From the NCBI RefSeq assembly GCF_020026925.1, contig NZ_JAIQDW010000001.1, positions 1-64,000 on the forward strand: a stretch of DNA of 64,000 nucleotides. Reading direction: 5' to 3'. Position 1 is the first letter of the stretch; every line of letters starts with the position of its first letter. The notes under the pieces are model-generated. The model was not told where the DNA came from, did no database searches, and saw only the letters and a list, made by a program, of their open reading frames with translations. The position numbers and the translations under genes are program-made. Of this stretch, positions 34,711 through 42,645 are shown one piece after another. This DNA comes from Flavobacterium hibisci. Its GTDB lineage: Bacteria > Bacteroidota > Bacteroidia > Flavobacteriales > Flavobacteriaceae.

Positions 34711-34754
34711 TGTAATCGATTGCACAAATTTAATTGATTAAAATTTAAAACAAA
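34711..34754 (-). promoter_or_regulatory. Pectate lyase promoter with LacI-type operator candidate
   Basis: On the minus strand TTTG (34751-34754), an 18-nt spacer and TAAATTTG (34725-34732) form a textbook promoter. Just downstream, over the expected transcription start, lies TGTAATCGATTGCA (34711-34724), a near-perfect dyad centred on CG, as in LacI/GalR-family operators. The remaining 34733-34940 stretch is AT-rich with no gene. Confidence 0.65.
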
Positions 34755-34941
34755 TATTTTTATAAAATAATTATAATATCTGAATAGATTTTTAAGTGAA
34801 TATAGGCTTAATATCGCTATTTATAAGAATAGGCTATTTTTAAATGACTTTTTTTCTTAAAACTATAATAGTGTAGTGGATTTCTTTAGAAGAATTACTG
34901 TAAAGAACTGTTATTTATTTTCTTTAGCTGATAGATAAAAA

Positions 34942-34968
34942 ATCCCTAAATCAATAAAATTTAGGGAT
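34942..34968 (-). terminator. Intrinsic terminator of the sigma/anti-sigma operon
   Basis: ATCCCTAAAT (34942-34951) pairs with ATTTAGGGAT (34959-34968). On the minus strand a run of T follows, just past the anti-sigma stop at 34996. Confidence 0.88.
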
Positions 34969-34995
34969 GGAAAGATTTAAATTTATTTTGTTGAA

Positions 34996-35784
34996 TTAGA
35001 CTTTTCCTAAAGTATATAACTGTTCCATTGTTGGAGACGGACTACCTCCTTCAGGTTCCAGCGTAATACCGAAAGCTTCTGCGTAAACAGTCTGATCTAC
35101 AGCAAATATTTTTTGATTATTAGTGTCAAAATCACTTAATAAACCAATACTTGTTGGCGTTAGAACCGGACTTAGCTTAAGTGCCCAAACCTGATATACT
35201 TTTCCTTTTGGTGGTTTTGGAAGACCAGCAGCATCAATATAAGTTGTTTTGGTATCTTTATTCCAGTATACTTTTGCAAAAGAGGTTGGAGAAACAGCCT
35301 GACCTCCTAATGTTACGCCAGTGTTTTTAATATCCCTTACAATGGTTAAACTTTTTTCTATTTCTTTATTTTGTTTGTCTAAATAAGTAAAATCTCTTTC
35401 AATTTTGTTTTTTTCGTTACCCACAGTGGTAATAACATCTTTTGTTTTTGTCAGTTCTAAAGTCTGATAACCCAAACCTAACAATAATAATACTGCTGCA
35501 GCCCAGCCAATATATTGAGTTCGGTTTGATGCAGGTTTCATTTCGACTACTTTGCCATGTTTCAGTTCTAATCTGGCCTTTATTTTTTCAAAATTTTCTA
35601 CCGAATGAAAAGGAGAAAAACTCGATGATAAGGCAACTATAGCTTTTTCTATTGAAATAATTTCGTTCTCAACTTCAGGATTATTTTTTGCCATTTCGGC
35701 TATTTCCAGATTTTCAGTTTCAGTCAATAAACCATAAACATAAAGTTCCAGAATTCCTGATTCTATATATTCTTGTGCTTCCAT
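34996..35784 (-). CDS. RskA-type anti-sigma factor
   Basis: 262 residues. The cytosolic N-terminal domain (about 1-90; ESGILELYVYGLLTETENLEIAEMA) is typical of RskA/anti-sigma-K proteins, which lack a zinc motif. A single membrane helix (YIGWAAAVLLLLGLGYQTL, about 92-110) leads into a coiled segment and a periplasmic anti-sigma-K domain (AKVYWNKDTKTTYIDAAGLPKPPKGKVYQVWALK). It would hold its ECF sigma factor inactive at the membrane until a signal releases it. Its start overlaps the stop of the sigma gene by one base. Confidence 0.9.
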   Translation of the reverse strand: MEAQEYIESGILELYVYGLLTETENLEIAEMAKNNPEVENEIISIEKAIVALSSSFSPFHSVENFEKIKARLELKHGKVVEMKPASNRTQYIGWAAAVLLLLGLGYQTLELTKTKDVITTVGNEKNKIERDFTYLDKQNKEIEKSLTIVRDIKNTGVTLGGQAVSPTSFAKVYWNKDTKTTYIDAAGLPKPPKGKVYQVWALKLSPVLTPTSIGLLSDFDTNNQKIFAVDQTVYAEAFGITLEPEGGSPSPTMEQLYTLGKV

Positions 35785-36314
35785 TATATTTTTAGATAAT
35801 TACGTAAATCATTAATACAGTTTCTGTTTTGTGTTTTGACAGTTCCCAGCGGTATTGCCAATTCTTCTGAAGCTTCTTGCTGGGTATATCCTTTAAAGAA
35901 TAACAAATCGATAATCTCAATACATTTAGGTTTTAATTTTTTCACAAATTCCTGAATTCCAATTGTATCAATTTTGTTTACGAGTTTGTTATTGTCGTCT
36001 AACAGATGTACGAAATTATCAGAGGAAAGGTTTTTTTGGCTATTATTAAAATTTTTAGACCTGAGTTTATCAATAGATGTATTTCTTGCAATGTTAAGGA
36101 CCCAGGTATAAAAACGTCCTTTTCCTTCATTATAAGAATCTATGTTTTTCCAGATTTTTACGAAAACTTCCTGTAAAACATCTTCGGCTTCCTCCCTGTT
36201 TTTTATTAAAACGTTGATGACTGAAAACAAGCTTTTTGAATACATGTCATACAAGTGGGTGAAAGCTCTTTCATCTTTCTTGTAGATTAAAGCTAATAAT
36301 TCTTCCTGACTCAT
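35784..36314 (-). CDS. ECF-type RNA polymerase sigma factor
   Basis: 176 residues with sigma region 2 at about 10-80 (FTHLYDMYSKSLFSVINVL, EEAEDVLQEVFVKIWKNI) and region 4 at about 120-172 (CIEIIDLLFFKGYTQQEASEELAIPLGTVKTQNR). The gene order sigma then anti-sigma, with overlap, and the RskA-type partner resemble SigK/RskA systems. There is no adjacent FecR or SusC gene, so this is not a PUL-type ECF unit. The regulon is unknown. Confidence 0.93.
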   Translation of the reverse strand: MSQEELLALIYKKDERAFTHLYDMYSKSLFSVINVLIKNREEAEDVLQEVFVKIWKNIDSYNEGKGRFYTWVLNIARNTSIDKLRSKNFNNSQKNLSSDNFVHLLDDNNKLVNKIDTIGIQEFVKKLKPKCIEIIDLLFFKGYTQQEASEELAIPLGTVKTQNRNCINDLRNYLKI

Positions 36315-36647
36315 AAATTTTAGATTTAAAGTTTTAACAAAGTTTAATTTACTTTTTCACTGGTTCATTATAAAGATAATTTATTTTTCCTGTTATTTTT
36401 TATTTTTTTTATCGCTTAAAACCCTTGTAAAATATAGAGCTTAAAAAAAATGTGCATTTTTTTTCCTCTTTTTTAAAACCAGAAACTAACTTTTTACGTA
36501 AATGCTATTATAACATAAAAATTAATCAGTTTAATAGCAGTTTGGCTAATTGATGCATAGAAATTAAGTGTGGAAAATGAATTAGTTAATAGAAAATGAT
36601 TCGATTTGAACATTTAAGATTCAAATAAATTAAAAATTAATTATACT

Positions 36648-36798
36648 TAGTTGATGTTTTCGGGCTTCCAATGAAAAGATTATGATAATGACAATAAGGC
36701 ATGAGTCAATAATTAGATATTTACCAAATACCACTTATGTAAATCGCCTGATTATAATGCCTTATTATGATGACTTTTAACATCCGAAACATCAACTA
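36648..36798. repeat. Large nested hairpin, about 150 nt (structured RNA or MITE-like element)
   Basis: Outer arms TAGTTGATGTTTTCGG (36648-36663) and CCGAAACATCAACTA (36784-36798) pair with a single bulge. Inside, AAAAG/CTTTT (36674-36678, 36774-36778), AATAAGGCAT/ATGCCTTATT (36693-36702, 36757-36766), TAATTAG/CTGATTA (36710-36716, 36748-36754) and ATTTAC/GTAAAT (36719-36724, 36739-36744) are all nested in order. No frame of useful length exists. TATA-type bases flank both ends, so a miniature inverted-repeat element is possible. Confidence 0.7.
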
Positions 36799-36833
36799 TA
36801 TAAAAGAAAATTTTGAACAATAAATTTTGGGGG

Positions 36834-36988
36834 ACGGAAGCAGAACAGTTCAGTTTTACGAGCAGATCTGAGCTGTTTAGTCTTCCGTAATTAAGAATAT
36901 TGAGTATTTATAAATTAAATTTCATGGTTTGATTTGTTTGTGAGTAGAAGCCTAACGCCTGATTAACGTTAGGCTTCACTTTTTTATT
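36834..36988 (+). ncRNA. Candidate non-coding RNA ending in an orphan terminator
   Basis: A two-part stem, ACGGAAG/CTTCCGT (36834-36840, 36882-36888) enclosing AACAGTTCAG/CTGAGCTGTT (36844-36853, 36868-36877, one wobble), is followed 60 nt later by an intrinsic terminator at 36947-36988. No gene lies upstream on this strand for more than 3 kb: the nearest ones to the left are minus-strand. The terminator must therefore close an RNA made inside the 753-nt gap. No clear promoter box was found; TAAATTTTG at 36821-36829 is one base too long. The rest of the gap (36315-36640) is AT-rich with no gene. Confidence 0.5.
36947..36988 (+). terminator. Orphan intrinsic terminator
   Basis: GAAGCCTAACG (36947-36957) pairs perfectly with CGTTAGGCTTC (36967-36977), followed by ACTTTTTTATTT. 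It is oriented for the plus strand and has no plus-strand coding gene before it. Confidence 0.85.
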
Positions 36989-37067
36989 TAACTTTTACTT
37001 AAAAAAATAAACTTTTGATATCCTTAATTTTATACAGAATTAAGTAATTTTATAAAAAAATAAAGCG

Positions 37068-37652
37068 ATGAATAAAATAGCATTTTTAGTTTTTAGTGCA
37101 GTCTTTTTAATAGCAGCACAAGTTCAGGCTCAGACAAGTATCAAAAAATCGAACACAGAAAAAATTATGGGAAAACAAACCATTTATCAATTTAAAGTAC
37201 AGGATTTATCGGGTGATACTTTTGATTTTTCTTCTCTGAAAGGGAAAAAAATCATGATTGTAAACACAGCTTCAAAATGTGGATTAACGCCTCAGTATAA
37301 AGAATTAGAAGCTTTGTATAAAGAATATGGATCTAAAGGATTTGTAATTGTCGGATTTCCGGCAAATAATTTTGCTTCTCAGGAACCCGGAACAAATAAA
37401 GAAATTGCTGCTTTTTGCCAGCAAAATTATGGTGTAACTTTTCCAATGATGGACAAAGTTTCTGTAAAAGGGGATGATATGTGTGAGGTTTATAAATTTC
37501 TTACTCAAAAATCCAAAAATGGTCTCCAGGATTCTGAAGTAGAGTGGAATTTTCAGAAATATTTAATTAACGAAAAAGGCGAACTGGTAAAAGTTATAAA
37601 ACCAAGGACATTGCCTACAGATCCAGAAATTGTGAATTGGATAAAAGGATAA
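37068..37652 (+). CDS. Glutathione peroxidase family thiol peroxidase, exported
   Basis: 194 residues. An N-terminal signal peptide (about 1-22, ending VQAQ) precedes a thioredoxin-fold peroxidase. The catalytic cysteine lies in NTASKCGLTPQY, GFPANNFASQEPG contains the conserved Gln-type region, and WNFQKYLINEKGELV carries the Trp/Asn of the active site. It is a cysteine (not selenocysteine) enzyme, probably thioredoxin-dependent, reducing peroxides in the periplasm. A hairpin terminator follows. Confidence 0.92.
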   Translation: MNKIAFLVFSAVFLIAAQVQAQTSIKKSNTEKIMGKQTIYQFKVQDLSGDTFDFSSLKGKKIMIVNTASKCGLTPQYKELEALYKEYGSKGFVIVGFPANNFASQEPGTNKEIAAFCQQNYGVTFPMMDKVSVKGDDMCEVYKFLTQKSKNGLQDSEVEWNFQKYLINEKGELVKVIKPRTLPTDPEIVNWIKG

Positions 37653-37673
37653 TATTTAAAGGTAAAACAATTG

Positions 37674-37715
37674 AAAATGAGATTTTTAGGAAACTGAAAA
37701 TCTCATTTTTCGTTT
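37674..37715. terminator. Intrinsic terminator overlapping the convergent dus stop
   Basis: AAAATGAGATTTT (37674-37686) pairs with AAAATCTCATTTT (37697-37709), followed by TCGTTTTT. It overlaps the stop codon region of the minus-strand dus gene. Confidence 0.85.
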
Positions 37716-38650
37716 TTGAAAATAGAGGCAACCGCTGCTTCATAATTTCGAAAGCTTTTTGCTTTTTTTATCAGTTTTAATACTTTATGCGGATTTGAAA
37801 ATGTTTCTGCAAAATATTCCCATAAATGATACATTTTCAGTAAAATATGTGTTTGTCCGGATAACGATTCACTGTAAATAGCATATAAAGTATCGTGAAA
37901 CTCACTGAATAATTCCATTCGGTTTGCAGGGTATTCCGGGCTGTTATTTTTTATCATCGAAGGCAAAAAAGGATCAGCGATTAATCCTCGTCCGATCATC
38001 CAATGGTCTATGGTTGGAAAACGATCCTGCATTTCGTGAAATTTTGCTACCGAAGTAATATCACCGTTATAATACAATTTATGTTTTGTATTGTCAATAC
38101 ATTGCTGAAACGCATCCAGGTGAACACCGCCTTTGTATAATTGTTTACCAATACGGGCATGAATCGCAATATTTTTAATAGGGTAGGTATCTAAAATTGG
38201 CAAAACATCCAGAATTTCATCGGTAGTGTCATATCCCAGGCGCATTTTCATTGAGACGATAATATCGGTTTCAGTATGTGCCCTGTCCAGGATATGATTG
38301 ATTTGGTCCGTGTTTTTAATCAAACCCGAGCCCATTCCGGATTTGGTAACCATTGGATACGGACAGCCTAGATTCCAGTTTAATTCTTTATAACCCAATT
38401 CCCTGACATACTTAGCCACAAATAAAAATTCATCTGCATCATTTGTTATTACCTGCGGAATTACCTCTAAACCTGTATTGTTTTCAGGAAGTAAATCTCG
38501 TTCATAAGATGATTTTATAACCAATTTTCCATTAAGACGAATGTAAGGAGAATAAAATGTATCAATTCCGCCAAAAATTTTGTTTTGGGCATTTCTAAAA
38601 CGAAAATCGGTAAATCCTTGTAAAGGTGATGAGAGCAGGGTAAAATCCAT
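37703..38650 (-). CDS. tRNA-dihydrouridine synthase
   Basis: FMN/NADPH-dependent reduction of uridine in tRNA. A 315-residue TIM-barrel Dus protein: SSPLQGFTDFRFRN at the N terminus, the catalytic Cys in LNWNLGCPYPMVTKSGMGSG (near 99), VSMKMRLGYD with substrate-binding Lys and Arg, IAIHARIGKQLYKGG, YNGDITS, and MIGRGLIADPFL for FMN phosphate binding. It resembles the DusC group, but the site modified is not decided from sequence. It is cytosolic and a single-gene unit. Confidence 0.92.
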   Translation of the reverse strand: MDFTLLSSPLQGFTDFRFRNAQNKIFGGIDTFYSPYIRLNGKLVIKSSYERDLLPENNTGLEVIPQVITNDADEFLFVAKYVRELGYKELNWNLGCPYPMVTKSGMGSGLIKNTDQINHILDRAHTETDIIVSMKMRLGYDTTDEILDVLPILDTYPIKNIAIHARIGKQLYKGGVHLDAFQQCIDNTKHKLYYNGDITSVAKFHEMQDRFPTIDHWMIGRGLIADPFLPSMIKNNSPEYPANRMELFSEFHDTLYAIYSESLSGQTHILLKMYHLWEYFAETFSNPHKVLKLIKKAKSFRNYEAAVASIFKNEK

Positions 38651-38753
38651 AATATTTGCAAAGTGGCAAAGATACTATATGTAAACCGGATTTTTGGATA
38701 TGATTTTTATCTTCTAATTTTTTTCAATTTTTAATGTATTTGCTTCAACTATA

Positions 38754-39251
38754 TTATTCCAAAATCAACTGCATGAATACAAGATCAAGCCAATGATCAA
38801 ATTTGTAACCAACTTCACGAATTGTTCCAATAGAAACAAATCCAAATTTTTCATGAAAAGCAATACTTCCAGTATTATCAGCATCAATCGCTCCAATCAT
38901 AACGTGATATCCCTGAGCTTTTGCTAACCGAATCAACTCAGTTAATAATTTTGAACCAACACCTTTTCCGATTACATTATCTACAACATACACTGAATGT
39001 TCAACGGTATATTGATAGCCAATTTTTTCACGGAATTGTCCATAACTTCCAAAACCAACAACTTCACCATCTAAATCAGCCACCACTACCGGAAGATTTT
39101 TAGCTGTCTTATCTTCAAACCATTTCGTCTGAACTTCTAAATTTTGAATTTCATAACTATAATTTGCTGTAGTATGCAAGATAGAATGATTAACGATGTT
39201 CAGGATTTTGTCTAAATCGTTTGATGTCGCGGGCCTAAGTGTTAAGTTCAT
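38754..39251 (-). CDS. GNAT family N-acetyltransferase (phosphinothricin acetyltransferase-like)
   Basis: About 165 residues from the ATG at 39251 (MNLTLRPATSNDLDKILNIVN). The frame continues upstream to 39332, but those extra 27 residues have no homologous look. Motif A is HSVYVVDNVIGKGVGSKLLTELIRLAKAQG near 85-114, with the acetyl-CoA loop, followed by GAIDADNTGSIAFHEKFGF and VGYKFDHWLDLVFMQL, the pattern of the Pat/YncA subgroup. Members acetylate small amines, methionine sulfone or phosphinothricin; the real substrate is unknown. Confidence 0.88.
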   Translation of the reverse strand: MNLTLRPATSNDLDKILNIVNHSILHTTANYSYEIQNLEVQTKWFEDKTAKNLPVVVADLDGEVVGFGSYGQFREKIGYQYTVEHSVYVVDNVIGKGVGSKLLTELIRLAKAQGYHVMIGAIDADNTGSIAFHEKFGFVSIGTIREVGYKFDHWLDLVFMQLILE

Positions 39252-39375
39252 AATAATTAAGATAAAAATAGAGATCTTCATTCTTATGAAAATCAGTTTT
39301 ACAAATGTATTTCCTTTTTCTAAAAAACACATTTAATATCTTTCTGTTTTTAAGTTAAATCAGGAGTGAAGTTTG

Positions 39376-39383
39376 TAACTTTG
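39376..39383 (+). promoter_or_regulatory. -7 box before menD
   Basis: TAACTTTG exactly fits TAnnTTTG and lies 57 nt before the start codon. A good -33 element is not visible. Confidence 0.45.
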
Positions 39384-39439
39384 TGTTGTCAAAAAGAAAT
39401 TTTCATTTTTAAATTTCTTTAAAATAATACACTATTAGA

Positions 39440-41101
39440 ATGATTTACCCCAAAATACCACTTGCTCAAAGCATTATCGAAATTTGCTCGGCAAAAGGAA
39501 TTCACAACATTATAATTTCTCCGGGATCAAGAAATGCCCCTTTAACGATTGGTTTCGCCCAAAACCCTAATTTTAAGTGTTACAGTATTGCAGATGAGCG
39601 TTGTGCTGCATTTTTTGCTTTGGGAATTGCCCAGCAAACAAAAAATCCAACGGCTGTTGTCTGTACATCTGGGTCGGCATTATTAAATTATTATCCCGCT
39701 GTAGCCGAAGCATTTTACAGCCAGATTCCGTTGATTGTAATTTCGGCAGATCGTCCTCAGAATAAAATTGATATTGGTGATGGTCAAACGATTCGTCAGC
39801 AAAATGTTTTCCGGAATCATTCGGTTTTCAATGCTAATTTAACTGAAGAAGCTTCGGAAGAAAATGACCTGAAAATAAATAAAGCTATAGAAACTGCCAT
39901 TATTCAAAAAGGACCTGTTCACATTAATGCACCTTTTGAAGAGCCTCTTTATGAAACCACAGACACACTTTCAGTTGAACCAAAAATCACACCTGCTGAT
40001 GAAATCATTGGAAAAAAAGCAATTGAAAATGTAGCAGATTTTGTTTCAATTTGGAATTCAGCTAAGCGAAAACTGGTTTTAGTTGGTGTAAATGAAGGAG
40101 ATTCAATTGCCCCAAAAACAATTGAAAACCTGGCTAACAACCCATCAGTTGTTGTGCTGACTGAAACTACTTCTAATTTGCATCATCCCAATTTTATTAA
40201 TAGTATAGACACCTTAATCACACCTTTTGATGATGCAGACTTTAAGGAATTTGAACCTGAAATTTTAATAACCTTTGGAGGAATGGTGGTTTCCAAGCGT
40301 ATTAAAGGCTTTCTAAGAAAATACAAACCACAGCATCACTGGCACATTGATACGCTGCGTGCCTATGACACATTCAATGCACTGACTAAACATTTTGTAA
40401 TGCAGCCAAATGATTTTTTTAATGATTTATTGGCTAAAACTATTTTTACAGAAAGTGAATATTTTGAGCAAATTAATCAGGTCTATCAGCTGCGAAAAAT
40501 TAAAAGGGAAAAGTATTTAGAAAAAATACCATTTTCAGATTTTAAAGTATTCAAAGAAATAATCGAATCTTTGCCAAAAAACAGTCAGTTACAGATTAGT
40601 AACAGTTCGGCTATTCGATATGCACAATTAATTGATATTGATTCTTCTATCGAGGTTTTTTGCAACAGAGGCACGAGTGGCATCGATGGAAGTACCTCCA
40701 CAGCAATTGGCGCTGCTGTCGCGAGTCAAAAACAAACCGTTTTTATTACCGGCGATATTAGCTTTTTATACGACAGCAACGCTTTGTGGAATGCTTATAT
40801 TCCTAAAAATTTCAAAATCATTTTGATTAATAATGGAGGAGGAGGAATTTTCAGGATTTTGCCGGGTCATCAAGAAAAACCTGTTTTTAATACTTATTTT
40901 GAAACTTCACACCATTTAACAGCAGAGCATCTGGCAAAAATGTATCAACTGAATTATTATACAGTAACTGATACAGATTCATTAGAAAAAAACATCAAAT
41001 CTTTTTATGACACCAATGACGCTCCTGCTATTTTAGAAATATTTACGCCTACTGCTGAAAATGATGTTGTTTTGAAACAATATTTTAAAGAGTTAATTTA
41101 A
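39440..41101 (+). CDS. menD: 2-succinyl-5-enolpyruvyl-6-hydroxy-3-cyclohexene-1-carboxylate synthase
   Basis: Thiamine-diphosphate enzyme of menaquinone synthesis joining isochorismate and 2-oxoglutarate. At 553 residues it is normal length. The N-terminal Pyr domain shows SPGSRNAPLTIGFA and DERCAAFFALGIAQQT with the catalytic-type Glu, plus CTSGSALLNYYPAVAEAFYSQIPLIVISADRP. The C-terminal PP domain shows NRGTSGIDGSTSTAIG and the cofactor motif GDISFLYDSNALWN...ILINNGGGGIF. Menaquinone is the expected respiratory quinone of this group. It is followed by a terminator. Confidence 0.96.
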   Translation: MIYPKIPLAQSIIEICSAKGIHNIIISPGSRNAPLTIGFAQNPNFKCYSIADERCAAFFALGIAQQTKNPTAVVCTSGSALLNYYPAVAEAFYSQIPLIVISADRPQNKIDIGDGQTIRQQNVFRNHSVFNANLTEEASEENDLKINKAIETAIIQKGPVHINAPFEEPLYETTDTLSVEPKITPADEIIGKKAIENVADFVSIWNSAKRKLVLVGVNEGDSIAPKTIENLANNPSVVVLTETTSNLHHPNFINSIDTLITPFDDADFKEFEPEILITFGGMVVSKRIKGFLRKYKPQHHWHIDTLRAYDTFNALTKHFVMQPNDFFNDLLAKTIFTESEYFEQINQVYQLRKIKREKYLEKIPFSDFKVFKEIIESLPKNSQLQISNSSAIRYAQLIDIDSSIEVFCNRGTSGIDGSTSTAIGAAVASQKQTVFITGDISFLYDSNALWNAYIPKNFKIILINNGGGGIFRILPGHQEKPVFNTYFETSHHLTAEHLAKMYQLNYYTVTDTDSLEKNIKSFYDTNDAPAILEIFTPTAENDVVLKQYFKELI

Positions 41102-41105
41102 AAAG

Positions 41106-41132
41106 AAAAGCGCCAAAATTTGGCGCTTTTTT
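41106..41132. terminator. Bidirectional intrinsic terminator
   Basis: AAAAGCGCCAAA (41106-41117) and TTTGGCGCTTTT (41119-41130) form a GC-rich stem flanked by A- and T-runs, between convergent menD and the M28 peptidase gene. Confidence 0.9.
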
Positions 41133-41145
41133 ATTGACAGTATTT

Positions 41146-42495
41146 TTATCTAATCGGAATAGGGAAAACAGGGAGGCTTGAATGACCTAAGGCATCAACT
41201 GTTTGTACAGCAAAGAAATAGTTGTCTTTAGAGTATGGAATTTCAGCTTTAGTATCTTTTACAAAAAAAGTCTTTTCCCAATGAGGTGATGAAGTTTCAC
41301 GCATCAAAATCTGGTATCCGAATTGTGGTTTATTTTCTGGAGCATTCCAAAGTAAAGTAGATGAATTAGAAAGATTTTTAACTTCAATTCCAACATTTAC
41401 AGGAGCTTTTGGAGACCAGGCCAGATTAGCCAAAACAGCTAGGTTTGCACATGTGTTTTTTCTCAAATAATCGAAATCCATAAATTCAGGGAGATCACCA
41501 AATTTAGTATTGTTTTCTGTCCTTAAATCCTGATGCTGATGATCAAAATTTTCGTTCATTTCGCAAAAACGAACTGCAGTAAAACCATTTTGACTAAATG
41601 GAGTATGATCACCACCACGCAAAAAACGATCATTTCTATACACTAATTTTACAGAAAGCTGATCGACATATTGTTCTGTTACTGTCTTAATATAACGGGC
41701 TAACAATCTTGAAGGACTGTCATTATCGCGATTAGTTGCTTTACGCATTTTAGCTTCTTCTTCAGTTTCTAAAAACGGAATGGCTTCACTAAAAACCCTG
41801 ACTTGTGTATTGTCTCTTAAATTAGTTCCACTAGATAAACTGTTGCCGATCATATCGTTATTTAGCATAGCAATAATATTCCAATTAGATGCTTTTGCTA
41901 ACTCCGCTAAATGTCTGGATCCATACAATCCTTGTTCTTCACCTGTTACAGCTACAAAAATAATGGTAGAAGAAAAAGATCTTTTACTCATTATTTTTGC
42001 GAGTTCCATTACAGCAGCAACTCCTGAACCGTCATCGTTTGCACCTGGCGCATCAGATGTTACATTCATTACATCAGAAACACGCGAATCAAGATGTCCG
42101 CTAATAATAAGTACTCGATTATCATTAGGATCTGAACCTTTTAAAGTTGCCATTACATTCCCTAGCTGACAGTCAGCTTTAATTCGTTTTCCATCTGCTT
42201 TAACCGTAAAATAGTCTATTGTCGAAGTAAGTCTTCCACCAGATTCTAAGGCATATTTATTAAACTCAGATTTTACCCATTGTTGTGCAGCGCCAATTCC
42301 TTTTGCTTTGCTTTTAGTATCGCTTAAAGTATGTCGGGTTCCAAAAGTGATTAATTTTCGAACAGTTGCTTCCAAATTTTGAGTCTTAACTTCAGAAATC
42401 ATTTGTTTTATCTCCGGATCTTCAGCAACCTGAGAAATAGCTATTTGATAAAAAGACAAAAAGATAAAAACGAAATAAAAGATGTTTTTTTTCAT
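41146..42495 (-). CDS. M28 family zinc peptidase, exported
   Basis: 449 residues with a signal peptide (about 1-21). The catalytic domain shows VLIISGHLDSR (first zinc His and Asp), SDAPGANDDGSGVAAVMELA (bridging Asp), FVAVTGEEQGLYGSRHLA (catalytic Glu pair), NNDMIGN and RGGDHTPF with the last His. A C-terminal domain of about 90 residues from 355 looks like a fibronectin type III fold (VKNLSNSSTLLWNAPENKPQFGYQILMRE). It is probably a periplasmic or surface aminopeptidase. The minus-strand TAAATTTG at 42522-42529 is a likely -7 box. Confidence 0.92.
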   Translation of the reverse strand: MKKNIFYFVFIFLSFYQIAISQVAEDPEIKQMISEVKTQNLEATVRKLITFGTRHTLSDTKSKAKGIGAAQQWVKSEFNKYALESGGRLTSTIDYFTVKADGKRIKADCQLGNVMATLKGSDPNDNRVLIISGHLDSRVSDVMNVTSDAPGANDDGSGVAAVMELAKIMSKRSFSSTIIFVAVTGEEQGLYGSRHLAELAKASNWNIIAMLNNDMIGNSLSSGTNLRDNTQVRVFSEAIPFLETEEEAKMRKATNRDNDSPSRLLARYIKTVTEQYVDQLSVKLVYRNDRFLRGGDHTPFSQNGFTAVRFCEMNENFDHQHQDLRTENNTKFGDLPEFMDFDYLRKNTCANLAVLANLAWSPKAPVNVGIEVKNLSNSSTLLWNAPENKPQFGYQILMRETSSPHWEKTFFVKDTKAEIPYSKDNYFFAVQTVDALGHSSLPVFPIPIR

Positions 42496-42521
42496 TTGAC
42501 GGGAGAATTATTTAAGGTTCT

Positions 42522-42605
42522 CAAATTTAATTATAATAAAAGAGGCTCGCTCATTTTTTATAAAAATATTTTTCGCTGTACTCACTTTCAAACTTCGTAC
42601 ATTTG
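42522..42605. promoter_or_regulatory. Divergent promoters between the M28 peptidase and cvfB-like genes
   Basis: The minus-strand TAAATTTG (42522-42529) and plus-strand TACATTTG (42598-42605) both fit the -7 box. Downstream of the latter, AGCTGA-G-TCAGCT near 42619 is a perfect palindrome in the leader of the S1-domain gene. Confidence 0.5.
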
Positions 42606-42645
42606 CATTTTAAAACTTAGCTGAGTCAGCTTAGAACTTCAGAAT

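Noticed and set aside
34996..36314. Reading the sigma/anti-sigma pair as the regulator of the neighbouring pectate lyase
   Set aside because: The anti-sigma factor is of the RskA type rather than FecR-like, a terminator separates the units, and the lyase has a standard housekeeping-type promoter with a LacI-like operator.
39252..39332. 27-residue N-terminal extension of the GNAT at 38754-39251
   Set aside because: The extension is hydrophobic, AT-biased and not part of the GNAT fold. MNLTLRPAT is the usual family start.
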